NCBI GenBank assembly: GCA_031259095.1 | Contig: JAIRLW010000297.1 | Coordinates: 1-7,594, forward strand | DNA from: Planctomycetaceae bacterium | GTDB taxonomy: Bacteria > Planctomycetota > Planctomycetia > Pirellulales > Thermoguttaceae | Direction of reading: 5' to 3' | Length of the DNA: 7,594 nucleotides | Shown: positions 1-6,513 of the stretch, one piece after another | Layout: the number at the start of each line of letters is the position of its first letter | How positions within the stretch are numbered: the stretch's first letter is position 1 | Made by a program: the position numbers and the translations under genes | Notes under the pieces: model-generated | What the model was told of the DNA's origin: nothing | Database searches by the model: none | Seen by the model: only the letters and a program-made list of their open reading frames with translations

Positions 1-844
1 GGCATAACGCCGCCAGAAGTAAAATCGTACGCTCCGGCTTTCCAAAATTTTGTTCGTCTGCAATGGTTGCCGCCGTATCGCAGGTCAACGCCGTATGCGT
101 AAACGCATCGCCTTCGGGATGATAAACCGGATTTTGCGGAACATCAATCAATGCCGCCAGTTCTGGAAAACAACTCGCCCAACCGGTTGTTTTAAGCAGT
201 TCTAAACCTTTGCCTGGAAATCGCCCTTTCACTGACCATTTTTCCCACTCTCCCCAAATGCGTTCAGCGGAAAGTGTTGCAAATTCAGGAAGAATACTTC
301 GGCAAAACTCAACCGTGCGCGTTTCCATCTCAAACCCAAAACGCGATACAAATTGCATTCCGCGAAGAACCCGTAATGGGTCTTCACAAAACGACTCGGT
401 CGGCGCACGAAGAATTTTACGCTCCAAATCGCTGATTCCGCCAAAGGGATCGTAAATCGAACCATCAAGACGTAATCCAATCGCGTTGATCGTGAAATCA
501 CGACGTGAAAAGGCAGTGTACAAGTCAAGATTCGGATCAGAAGAAATCGCAAAACCTTTGTGTCCAACTCCCAATTTGGATTCAGTACGCGGAATACTTA
601 AATCAATTTCATTATCAATTTTGATTGTCCCGAAACTTTGACCAACAAGCCCAACTCGGAAAAAAGGTTTTAGTATGTTAAGAATTTTTTTATAAGTTAA
701 GCCGTAAACCTCAATGTCAATGTCCTTTGAAGGAATTTTAAGGAAAAGATCGCGGACAAATCCGCCAACAAACAAACAATCGCTTGCTCCGCCCTCAAAA
801 AGTAATTCAATAATACGACGAACTTTCGGCGTCGGCTGAAACAT
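1..844 (-). CDS. cca: CCA-adding tRNA nucleotidyltransferase / poly(A) polymerase family protein, 3' end cut by window edge
   Basis: Read from the ATG at 844-842, this frame stays open to the left edge (281 residues, no stop), so the C-terminal part is missing. Visible family motifs, in order: the nucleotidyltransferase motif GGFVRD (residues 27-32); the metal-binding KDIDIEVYG (40-48, carboxylates D41 and D43); RRDFTINAIG (114-123); the YDPFGG..DL segment (131-140); and EDPLRVLRGMQFVSRFGF (154-171). HPEGDAFTHT (242-251) matches the start of an HD-domain module, and the edge falls right after LLLAALC, where the HD pair is expected. Family knowledge: these cytoplasmic enzymes add CCA, or only A, to tRNA 3' ends using CTP/ATP. 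CCA-adding, A-adding and poly(A) polymerase activity cannot be told apart here. There is no clear Shine-Dalgarno site before the ATG. The gene is divergent from the kinase gene. Confidence 0.85.
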   Translation of the reverse strand, partial: MFQPTPKVRRIIELLFEGGASDCLFVGGFVRDLFLKIPSKDIDIEVYGLTYKKILNILKPFFRVGLVGQSFGTIKIDNEIDLSIPRTESKLGVGHKGFAISSDPNLDLYTAFSRRDFTINAIGLRLDGSIYDPFGGISDLERKILRAPTESFCEDPLRVLRGMQFVSRFGFEMETRTVEFCRSILPEFATLSAERIWGEWEKWSVKGRFPGKGLELLKTTGWASCFPELAALIDVPQNPVYHPEGDAFTHTALTCDTAATIADEQNFGKPERTILLLAALC

Positions 845-911
845 CGTTAATTAATTGGAGTTAAGGGAAGGTGTTAATGGATAGCAAGTCATGAAATAAA
901 ATCAACGGAAC

Positions 912-937
912 TCGACTGAAATCGACTGAAATCGAAC
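912..937. repeat. Short 10-bp direct repeat TCGACTGAAA (two copies plus TCGAAC)
   Basis: Two exact copies of TCGACTGAAA (912-921 and 922-931) are followed by a third TCGA start (932-937). The same 10-bp unit, with the same phase, begins the larger array at 4102-4161 on the other side of the kinase gene. It lies between two divergent genes, upstream of the predicted kinase promoter. It could be a minimal copy of a dispersed intergenic repeat or a binding site; the sequence does not decide between these. Confidence 0.6.
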
Positions 938-959
938 AAGATAATCAGAAAATTTTTAA

Positions 960-987
960 TTGACGCTAAACAACTAAACGGTATAGA
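960..987 (+). promoter_or_regulatory. Predicted sigma70-type promoter of the hybrid kinase gene
   Basis: TTGACG (960-965) resembles the -35 consensus at five of six positions. TATAGA (982-987) lies 16 bases downstream; TAGAAT (984-989) at 18 bases is an alternative -10. Transcription would start near 994-996, giving a leader of about 90 bases that contains the 9-bp tandem repeat before the ATG at 1085. The call rests on consensus match and position only. Confidence 0.45.
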
Positions 988-1031
988 ATGAAAAGTGGGT
1001 AAACCTTTCTTTGGAGTGTTTTGTCTCATTA

Positions 1032-1076
1032 GTCCCCATTGTCCCTAATATCACTAATATCCCTAATGTCCCTAAA
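1032..1076. repeat. 9-bp tandem repeat, consensus GTCCCTAAT, five units
   Basis: Five consecutive 9-base units can be read: 1032-1040 GTCCCCATT, 1041-1049 GTCCCTAAT, 1050-1058 ATCACTAAT, 1059-1067 ATCCCTAAT and 1068-1076 GTCCCTAAA. A more degenerate unit may precede them at 1023-1031. The array ends 8 bases before the kinase ATG and lies inside the predicted 5' leader. The unit length is a multiple of three, but no start codon upstream would translate it as part of the kinase. Confidence 0.7.
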
Positions 1077-1084
1077 AAGATTCC

Positions 1085-4084
1085 ATGACCAATTTACTAT
1101 CCACAACCGGTTGTTTCTCCGACGAAGATCATTCGGGTGAACAGATAAAAACTATCCTTCATTGGACAGGTTTTGGGATGTGGGTCTGGAATATTGCAAC
1201 CGGCGTTTTCGACCTTGAACCGGAATTTATTGAGCGTTACGGCTACAAAGAAAACAACGCCGGAATGAACACAACAGCCGCCGCATGGCAATCATTGATT
1301 CAACCGGATGATCTTGTGTCGGCGGTTCAGGATTTGTTCCGCCACTCAAATAACCAAACCGGTTTTCACAGCAACACGTTTCGGCTTTGGGCAGAAAATG
1401 GACAATGGATTTATTTTCAGGTGTGCGGAGGTGTTACCGAACGCGACCGGAATGGGAAACCAATTCGGTTGAGCGGAATAATTCAGGATGTTACGGAGAT
1501 CAAAAACGCGGAAAAAATGATTCAGCACCGCAATCGACTCCTCGAAGCCGCAAACGACGCCACAAAACTATTGCTCAATACAAACGATAACGATTTCGAT
1601 AAACAACTCTGGAATGCTCTCGATATTTTAGGAAAAGCCGCCGCTGTTGATCGTATCTGCGTTTGGAAAAACAGCAACGAAAACGATAAAAAATATTACA
1701 CCGCTCAAATCTACGAATGGTCGCCCACCGTGAAACCGGAACAAAATAATCAATTCACCACAAAAATTCCCTACGAAGAAACAATCCCCGAATGGAAAAA
1801 AATATTAGCGTCAGGAAATTGTATTAATAGTTTTGTCCGTCTGATGTCGCCGAAAGAACAAGCGCAACTTCGTCCGCGCGGAGTTGTTTCGATTCTGGTT
1901 GCGCCGATTCTTTTTAATGATGAATTTTGGGGAGTTATCGGATTCGACGACTGTCATCATGAACGAGTTTGGAATGAACTGGAAATCGAAGTGTTTAAAT
2001 CTGCCGGCATGTTGATCGCCGCCGCCATTCAACGTCAAATGACCAACGACGCGCTCGAAAAGGAAGAAGAACTCTTGAAAATGGTGTTCGATAGCAGTCC
2101 GGCTGGAGTCATGATTACCACAAACGGGATTGTCCGATATATCAACCGTTTGTGCGAACAACTCTTAGGATTAAATGTCGGCGATCATATTGAGAAAATA
2201 TACCTCGCACTGGATACGCGAGATAGTATTATCGAAGAAATAAAAAAAACTGGAAAACCCGCAAACCATAATATTTCTTTTCACTGCACCGACGGGGCAA
2301 TCCACGATTTTATGACCACTTATCAAAATATCAATTACGATGGCGAACCAGCGCTTCTTTGTTGGGCGGTGGATATTTCCGATTTGAAAAAAACGGAAAC
2401 GGAATTGTTGCTTGCCAAAGACGCCGCCGAAGTTGCCACTCACGCCAAAAGTGAATTTCTTGCCCGAATGAGTCACGAAATCCGCACGCCAATGAATGCG
2501 ATTCTCGGAATGACCTATCTTTGCCTCCAAACAAAACTGACCGAAAAACAACGCGATTATCTCGTAAAAACTCAAACCGCAACCGTAAATCTGCTCGGAA
2601 TTATTGACGATATTCTCGATTTCTCCAAAATTGAAGCGGGAAAAATCGAATTAGAAAATATTCCGTTCAGTTTGTCCGAAGTGGTGGACGGCGTGTTCGA
2701 TCTGCTGGAACTCAAAGCACAAGAAAAAGAATTGAAACTGATATTCAACATTGAAAAAACGGTTCATAACAATTTGCAAGGTGATCCTCTTCGGTTGCGG
2801 CAAATTTTGCTGAATTTAACCAACAACGCTGTGAAATTTACGGAAAACGGGGAAATCCGTATTGAGATTAAACCGGCAACAGAGTCGGAAACGGTTCAGA
2901 TTCCGTCGGAAACAATTCCGGCTCAGTCGGAAACAGTTCCGGTTCAGTCGGAAACAGTTCCGGTTCAGACGGGAACGGTTCCAGACAACAACAAAATCCG
3001 ATTAGATTTTTCTGTTTGCGATACAGGGATTGGTTTGACGGCGGAACAGATTGACGGACTTTTCAAATCCTTTTCTCAAGCGGATGGTTCGACAACAAGG
3101 AAATACGGCGGAACCGGATTGGGGTTGGCGATTTCGAAAAATCTAGTTGAACTCATGGGCGGTTCCATTGATGTGAAAAGCGCGCCCGGCGAAGGAACGA
3201 CTTTTCATTTCACCGCTGTGTTCAACAAAGTGGAAACAACTGTCGGTTCAACGTCTCATCCTGTTGATCTGGCGAATCATCGGATATTGTTTGTTGACAA
3301 CGATGAATCGGTGTGTGAAGTGATCAGGGATTTCGCGTTTCCATTACACCTTTATCTTGAAACCGCTCATTCCGGTCAGGAAGCGTTGGAATTACTCGCG
3401 CAGGCAACCGCTGAACATGATCCGTTTGAACTGATCGTACTCGATTGGAAAATGCCGCGCATGGACGGTATTGAAACAATTCACCGGATTCGCGAGTCTA
3501 AAGAAATCGTTATTCCGCCTCAGATTCTGATGATTTCCGCTTATGATCTTTATGAATACCGACGACTAGCACAAAAACTTAATCTGGCAGGTTTTCTCGT
3601 CAAACCGATTCAACGGAAAACTTTTCTTGAAACATTAACCGCCGTGTTTGAAAAATCCGAGACCGCGATTAAAGAAAATGATAAAACAACAACAAATCAC
3701 CTTCAAGGCGCCAAAGTTCTTTTAGTAGAAGACAACAAGGTTAATCAAATGGTAGCGGTGGAATTGCTGAAAATGTTTGGGCTTGAAGTGAGCATTGCCA
3801 ATAACGGGGTTGAGGCAATCCATGCCGTAAAAACCCAAGATTTTGATTTAATTCTGATGGATATTCAGATGCCGGTGATGGACGGATTAACGGCAACGCG
3901 CGCAATCCGAAAACTTGGCAAAGCCGGTTTGGATAAATTACCCATTCTTGCGATGAGTGCGAATGCGATGGATACTGATTATCACAAAAGTCTCGAAGTC
4001 GGTATGAATGCTCACTTAACGAAACCTATAAATCCCGAAAAATTAAGACAAGCTCTCGAAGTATGGATTTCACGAAATCAATAA
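1085..4084 (+). CDS. Soluble hybrid sensor histidine kinase: PAS-GAF-PAS-HisKA-HATPase-REC-REC
   Basis: This 999-residue protein is a multidomain two-component kinase. Domains in rough order: a PAS/PAC domain (about 20-140), GAF-like (155-318), a second PAS (327-445), HisKA with the H-box SHEIRTP (phospho-accepting H464), and HATPase_c with the N-box NLTNNAVKF, G1 DTGIGL (from D646), an F-box and G2 GGTGLGLA (from G675). Two receiver domains follow: REC1 (about 732-850, phospho-acceptor D787 in LDWKMPRMDG, conserved Lys in LVKPI) and REC2 (about 876-995, D926 in MDIQMPVMDG, Lys in LTKPI). All catalytic boxes look intact. No hydrophobic membrane segment or signal peptide is visible, so it should sense a cytoplasmic signal through PAS/GAF; the ligand is unknown. 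There is no HPt domain and no adjacent regulator gene, so phosphotransfer must use a partner elsewhere. A repeat-bearing loop interrupts the ATPase domain. The ATG has only a weak purine stretch upstream. Confidence 0.95.
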   Translation: MTNLLSTTGCFSDEDHSGEQIKTILHWTGFGMWVWNIATGVFDLEPEFIERYGYKENNAGMNTTAAAWQSLIQPDDLVSAVQDLFRHSNNQTGFHSNTFRLWAENGQWIYFQVCGGVTERDRNGKPIRLSGIIQDVTEIKNAEKMIQHRNRLLEAANDATKLLLNTNDNDFDKQLWNALDILGKAAAVDRICVWKNSNENDKKYYTAQIYEWSPTVKPEQNNQFTTKIPYEETIPEWKKILASGNCINSFVRLMSPKEQAQLRPRGVVSILVAPILFNDEFWGVIGFDDCHHERVWNELEIEVFKSAGMLIAAAIQRQMTNDALEKEEELLKMVFDSSPAGVMITTNGIVRYINRLCEQLLGLNVGDHIEKIYLALDTRDSIIEEIKKTGKPANHNISFHCTDGAIHDFMTTYQNINYDGEPALLCWAVDISDLKKTETELLLAKDAAEVATHAKSEFLARMSHEIRTPMNAILGMTYLCLQTKLTEKQRDYLVKTQTATVNLLGIIDDILDFSKIEAGKIELENIPFSLSEVVDGVFDLLELKAQEKELKLIFNIEKTVHNNLQGDPLRLRQILLNLTNNAVKFTENGEIRIEIKPATESETVQIPSETIPAQSETVPVQSETVPVQTGTVPDNNKIRLDFSVCDTGIGLTAEQIDGLFKSFSQADGSTTRKYGGTGLGLAISKNLVELMGGSIDVKSAPGEGTTFHFTAVFNKVETTVGSTSHPVDLANHRILFVDNDESVCEVIRDFAFPLHLYLETAHSGQEALELLAQATAEHDPFELIVLDWKMPRMDGIETIHRIRESKEIVIPPQILMISAYDLYEYRRLAQKLNLAGFLVKPIQRKTFLETLTAVFEKSETAIKENDKTTTNHLQGAKVLLVEDNKVNQMVAVELLKMFGLEVSIANNGVEAIHAVKTQDFDLILMDIQMPVMDGLTATRAIRKLGKAGLDKLPILAMSANAMDTDYHKSLEVGMNAHLTKPINPEKLRQALEVWISRNQ
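2885..2989 (+). repeat. In-frame 21-bp tandem repeats encoding five 7-residue units in the kinase ATPase domain
   Basis: Five consecutive 21-base units start at 2885, 2906, 2927, 2948 and 2969. Units three and four are identical, and the first and last are diverged. They encode SETVQIP, SETIPAQ, SETVPVQ, SETVPVQ and TGTVPDN (residues 601-635). The array lies between the N-box and the G1 box, in a loop between strands that varies in length in this family. The unit is a multiple of three, so copy-number changes keep the frame. Confidence 0.9.
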
Positions 4085-4085
4085 A

Positions 4086-4180
4086 GGAACTTCTAAAAAC
4101 TTCGACTGAAATCGACCAAAATCGATTTTAGTCGAATTGGGTCGATTTCGGTCGATCAAAAACAAGTTTTTAGAAGTTCC
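4086..4180. terminator. Perfect 17-bp inverted repeat with nested hairpins between convergent genes; probable bidirectional terminator
   Basis: The outer arms 4086-4102 and 4164-4180 are exact reverse complements (17 of 17) around a 61-base spacer. The left arm starts two bases after the kinase stop codon. Inside, 4102-4116 pairs with 4141-4155 with one mismatch, and 4103-4114 can alternatively pair with 4123-4134 with one mismatch. AAAATCGATTTT (4118-4129) is a perfect palindrome. On the minus strand a T-run (4099-4095) closely follows the inner hairpin, as in intrinsic terminators. On the plus strand the T-run (4167-4171) comes 11 bases after it. The element serves both the kinase gene and the oxidoreductase gene. 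Confidence 0.6.
4102..4161. repeat. Six exactly phased 10-bp units, each beginning TCGA
   Basis: TCGA occurs at 4102, 4112, 4122, 4132, 4142 and 4152, exactly every 10 bases. The six bases after it vary: CTGAAA, CCAAAA, TTTTAG, ATTGGG, TTTCGG and TCAAAA. The first unit is identical to the unit repeated at 912-931. The array fills almost the whole spacer of the 17-bp inverted repeat. Because TCGA is self-complementary, the array also folds on itself. Confidence 0.85.
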
Positions 4181-4215
4181 CTATTTCATTATCCGCGACC
4201 ATACTCGCCAATGTT

Positions 4216-5664
4216 TTACTCAAACGGGTTATAGATTCCTTGTTTGGCAACACTTCCTTCGTAGAAGCCATCGGCGTCGGGCGTCACCGGCGGATTGGCG
4301 TCCCAATCCCAAACACCTTCCGACGGCATATCGGTTTTGCCTTTTGCGACTGCGTCGTCCCATTTGACAATTTTTCCGGAAAACGCCGCATATCGACCAA
4401 GAACAGCGGTCATTGTCGAGTGTGCGCCGTACCAACCGTCATTCCGTTTGATGTTTTCACGGATATTTTTAGCATGAACTTTATGCTCATACGCAAATTG
4501 TCCGGCGTTAACGCCAGTGGTGAACAGTTCTTTACCGGACAGATCGTTAAGCCAACCTTTTCCGCCTGCTTCAGAACCGCCTGCGCCTTTGGTTCCGTGT
4601 ACAAATTGATTAACCGCGTTGAAGGAGTTTGGAATATGACGACATTGGCTGAACATTTTGGAACCGTCGGCGAATGTAAATTCGACAAAGAAATGATCCC
4701 ACGCCTGACCGTGTCGGTTACAATCCTTTTTGTTTTTCTGATACCATTCGTCCCACGCGGCGCGATCTGCGAATGGCGGGGCGGTTCGGCGCAATGCTTC
4801 CGAACAAGCCTGATTCTGACGACCGCCCATCGCGTTGGCTTCCACCGGATGACACATAATATCGCCTTTACTGTGCATCCAAAGTCCCATATCAAGATTG
4901 TGGACGTGCTGTTCCGTGATATTGTCGCCGCAAAGCCAAACGAAGTGATACCAATTTTTCATCTGGAACGACATTTCACTTTCACCGGGAGAACGATGTC
5001 GGCACCAAATACCGCCGCCGTTCCAATAAACCCGCGTGAACGAAATATCACCGATCAAACCTTCGTGAATTTTGCCAATCCAGTTTTGAAAACCTTGATC
5101 GTAACGGCGTTGCAGTCCGACGGTTACTTTAAGATTTTTTTCATCGGCAATCTTGTTTGATTCGATAAGACTACGAAATCCGGCGGCATCAACACACAGC
5201 GGTTTCTCCATAAAAACGTGAACGCCTTTTTCGACGGCATAACGATAATGGAGTGGACGAAAACCGGGTGTGGTGGCAATCAGCACCTGATCGCCGGGGC
5301 TAAGACAATCGATTGCCTTTTTGAAACCGTCGAAACCGCTGAAAACTCGTTCTTGCGGCAGATCAATTTTTCCTTTGTATTTATCTTCGCCTTCTTTCTG
5401 CAATGCGTCGCCTTGACGTTTTGCGTTATCGGCGAAGGCGTCGGCGATGGCGACCAGTTTGACATTATCGCCGACGTCCAATCGTTGACGGATTGCGCCG
5501 CTACCCCGACCGCCGCAACCGACAAGGGCAAGTTTAATTTGATCATCTCCGGCGGCATACGCGCTGCGTCCTACTGAAAGTCCGCTTGCCAGAGTTGCTC
5601 CGGCGGCTAAGATGCCGGACGTTTTGAGAAAATCACGTCTCGATGTTTGGGTCTTTTTCTGCAT
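4216..5664 (-). CDS. Tat-exported Gfo/Idh/MocA family NAD(P)-dependent oxidoreductase
   Basis: This is a 482-residue protein from the ATG at 5664-5662. A TTG seven codons upstream (5685) keeps the frame open, but AAGGAGA (5677-5671) sits six bases before the ATG and fixes the start there. A twin-arginine signal is clear: SRRDFLKT (residues 8-15), a hydrophobic stretch (about 18-31) and a likely cleavage site after SAYA (34-37). The Rossmann fold follows, with IKLALVGCGGRGSG (43-56) and D75 at the end of the second strand. The family catalytic motif EKP is at 153-155, GLQRRYD follows, and HVHNLDMGLW is in the substrate region. Family members oxidise or reduce sugars, inositols and related polyols with a tightly held nicotinamide cofactor. 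The substrate cannot be named here. The Tat signal implies folding with cofactor before export. The gene stands alone, convergent with the kinase gene. Confidence 0.93.
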   Translation of the reverse strand: MQKKTQTSRRDFLKTSGILAAGATLASGLSVGRSAYAAGDDQIKLALVGCGGRGSGAIRQRLDVGDNVKLVAIADAFADNAKRQGDALQKEGEDKYKGKIDLPQERVFSGFDGFKKAIDCLSPGDQVLIATTPGFRPLHYRYAVEKGVHVFMEKPLCVDAAGFRSLIESNKIADEKNLKVTVGLQRRYDQGFQNWIGKIHEGLIGDISFTRVYWNGGGIWCRHRSPGESEMSFQMKNWYHFVWLCGDNITEQHVHNLDMGLWMHSKGDIMCHPVEANAMGGRQNQACSEALRRTAPPFADRAAWDEWYQKNKKDCNRHGQAWDHFFVEFTFADGSKMFSQCRHIPNSFNAVNQFVHGTKGAGGSEAGGKGWLNDLSGKELFTTGVNAGQFAYEHKVHAKNIRENIKRNDGWYGAHSTMTAVLGRYAAFSGKIVKWDDAVAKGKTDMPSEGVWDWDANPPVTPDADGFYEGSVAKQGIYNPFE

Positions 5665-5670
5665 ACTAAA

Positions 5671-5677
5671 TCTCCTT
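5671..5677 (-). promoter_or_regulatory. Ribosome binding site that fixes the oxidoreductase start
   Basis: On the minus strand AAGGAGA lies six bases before the ATG at 5664. It overlaps the region that would be just inside the coding sequence if the upstream TTG (5685) were used, so the ATG is preferred. Confidence 0.8.
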
Positions 5678-5699
5678 TGTTGCAAAAAATATGTTTTAC

Positions 5700-5734
5700 G
5701 TCCACGATGGACTACATGCCGTGAATAAATTCAC
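5700..5734 (-). promoter_or_regulatory. Two adjacent palindromes in the oxidoreductase leader (candidate operator or mRNA hairpins)
   Basis: GTGAATAAATTCAC (5721-5734) has perfect 6-bp arms around AA. GTCCACGATGGAC (5700-5712) has perfect 5-bp arms around three bases. Both fall between the predicted transcription start (about 5741) and the ribosome binding site. The first would lie at about +7 to +20, a usual place for a repressor site. No known operator is recognised. Confidence 0.35.
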
Positions 5735-5747
5735 AACGGAAGATCAA

Positions 5748-5776
5748 AGTATAACCATTCACAAAAAACTCTGCAA
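5748..5776 (-). promoter_or_regulatory. Predicted sigma70-type promoter of the oxidoreductase gene
   Basis: Read on the minus strand, TTGCAG (5776-5771) and TATACT (5753-5748) are separated by exactly 17 bases. Transcription would begin near 5741 and give a leader of about 77 bases before the ATG at 5664. Both hexamers are close to consensus and the position fits; there is no other evidence. Confidence 0.5.
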
Positions 5777-6050
5777 CAAGTCTAAAAAAAAAAACTACAA
5801 CCAAAAATAAAGTTTGTCCAGATAAGGTAGGCGATAGCCGACTTGCCTCTGTGTTCGAACGGAAATCGAATAACCCAATCAACCGTTGCAACTTTTGGCA
5901 AAAGGTCGCCTGCCTCTTGTATGTTCGTTATAAGTCTTTGTACTGCAAGGACTTGTGAAAACATATAAGCGGTTGTTCACGGACCCGTTCACTCCTCAAA
6001 ACGGCGTTGTTCACCAGGAGCAAGAAATGTTGCTAAAGTCTTGATTATAA
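5777..6050. other. Intergenic stretch without a supported gene
   Basis: No convincing gene is seen on either strand between the oxidoreductase promoter and the transposase remnant. It holds an A-run near 5785-5795. AGGTAGGCGA (5825-5834) is nearly the reverse complement of TCGCCTGCCT (5906-5915). GTTGTTCAC occurs twice (5972-5980 and 6006-6014). A 60-codon minus-strand frame at 5782-5964 has no ribosome binding site and no recognisable motif. The stretch may include the lost 5' part of the neighbouring transposon, but no such residue pattern could be read. Confidence 0.5.
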
Positions 6051-6338
6051 ACAGGTTATGAAATATTTCAATACGAAACGAAATTATTCTTTGATTGGTA
6101 CAATGAATATCGACCATATATGACACTCAATGGCAAAACGCCTAATGAAGTTTATTATCATCGTTATGCCGCCAATGCAAAACCTCGAATTGAAACACGA
6201 CCAAAAGTTAAACACTCAACTCCATGTGCTAAACCAAGAATGTGCATTGCCGGTAAAAATGGAACAAAAATAAAACTTCGTCTTGAATTTCTCGAAGGTC
6301 GGTTATATCTGCCAATCATTCATATTGAGCGAATCTAA
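6051..6338 (+). pseudogene. C-terminal remnant of an IS481-like integrase-core transposase
   Basis: The frame is open from just after an in-frame TAA (6048-6050) to the TAA at 6336-6338, about 95 codons. It encodes FFDWYNEYRPYMTLNGKTPN followed by EVYYHRYAANAKPRIETRPK. This is the typical end of DDE integrase-core transposases, where WYNEHRPHMTL..KTPNEVY is widely conserved. The tail PCAKPRMCIAGKNG and the final LRLEFLEGRLYLPIIHIERI match what I recall of planctomycete transposases of this type. The catalytic DDE core and the N-terminal helix-turn-helix are absent, and no continuation in another frame was found upstream. An internal ATG at 6120 would give 72 residues but has no ribosome binding site. 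I infer a truncated, inactive insertion-sequence fragment. No terminal inverted repeat was identified. Confidence 0.72.
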
Positions 6339-6513
6339 TTGATCTTGTAAACCTGATTATCAATGATCAATCTGTAGTCATTGTATGCGCAAAACATAAT
6401 TTTTGAACAATTTTGTCGTTTTTTGAATATTATCGAATCGATAATTAACTCCATTTCTGGTGACGGTCTCTAAAATTCATCTCAAATCAAGCAATTGTAT
6501 CAATAATTTTAAG
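6339..6513. other. AT-rich intergenic stretch with one perfect palindrome
   Basis: This stretch separates the transposase remnant from the convergent end of the Cys-rich gene. The only structure noted is 6429-6445, with 8-bp arms ATTATCGA/TCGATAAT around a single A. It has no following T-run, so terminator function is doubtful. No transposon end was recognised. Confidence 0.4.

Noticed and set aside
229..567. Minus-strand open frame of 112 codons
   Set aside because: It lies in a different frame of the tRNA nucleotidyltransferase gene, whose own frame carries all the family motifs across this stretch.
4240..5160. Plus-strand open frame of 306 codons opposite the oxidoreductase gene
   Set aside because: It is antisense to a clear Gfo/Idh/MocA gene with motifs throughout, has no ribosome binding site or family motif, and reads as a codon-bias shadow.
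5218..5577. Plus-strand open frame of 119 codons
   Set aside because: Antisense shadow over the N-terminal and Rossmann part of the oxidoreductase gene.
5677..5779. Inverted pair TTGTTGCA (5677-5684) and TGCAACAA (5772-5779) around the oxidoreductase leader
   Set aside because: The distal arm overlaps the predicted -35 element, upstream of the transcription start, so both arms would not be in one transcript. Eight bases at this distance can be chance.
5853..5860. GTTCGAAC resembling a tRNA T-loop
   Set aside because: The flanking bases do not form a T-stem, and no acceptor, D or anticodon arm can be built around it.
5782..5964. Minus-strand open frame of 60 codons
   Set aside because: It has no ribosome binding site or recognisable motif, and part of it coincides with a palindromic, possibly repetitive segment.
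6339..6420. Search for a transposon terminal inverted repeat after the transposase stop
   Set aside because: No segment here is a convincing reverse complement of sequence upstream of 6051, so the element's ends cannot be placed.
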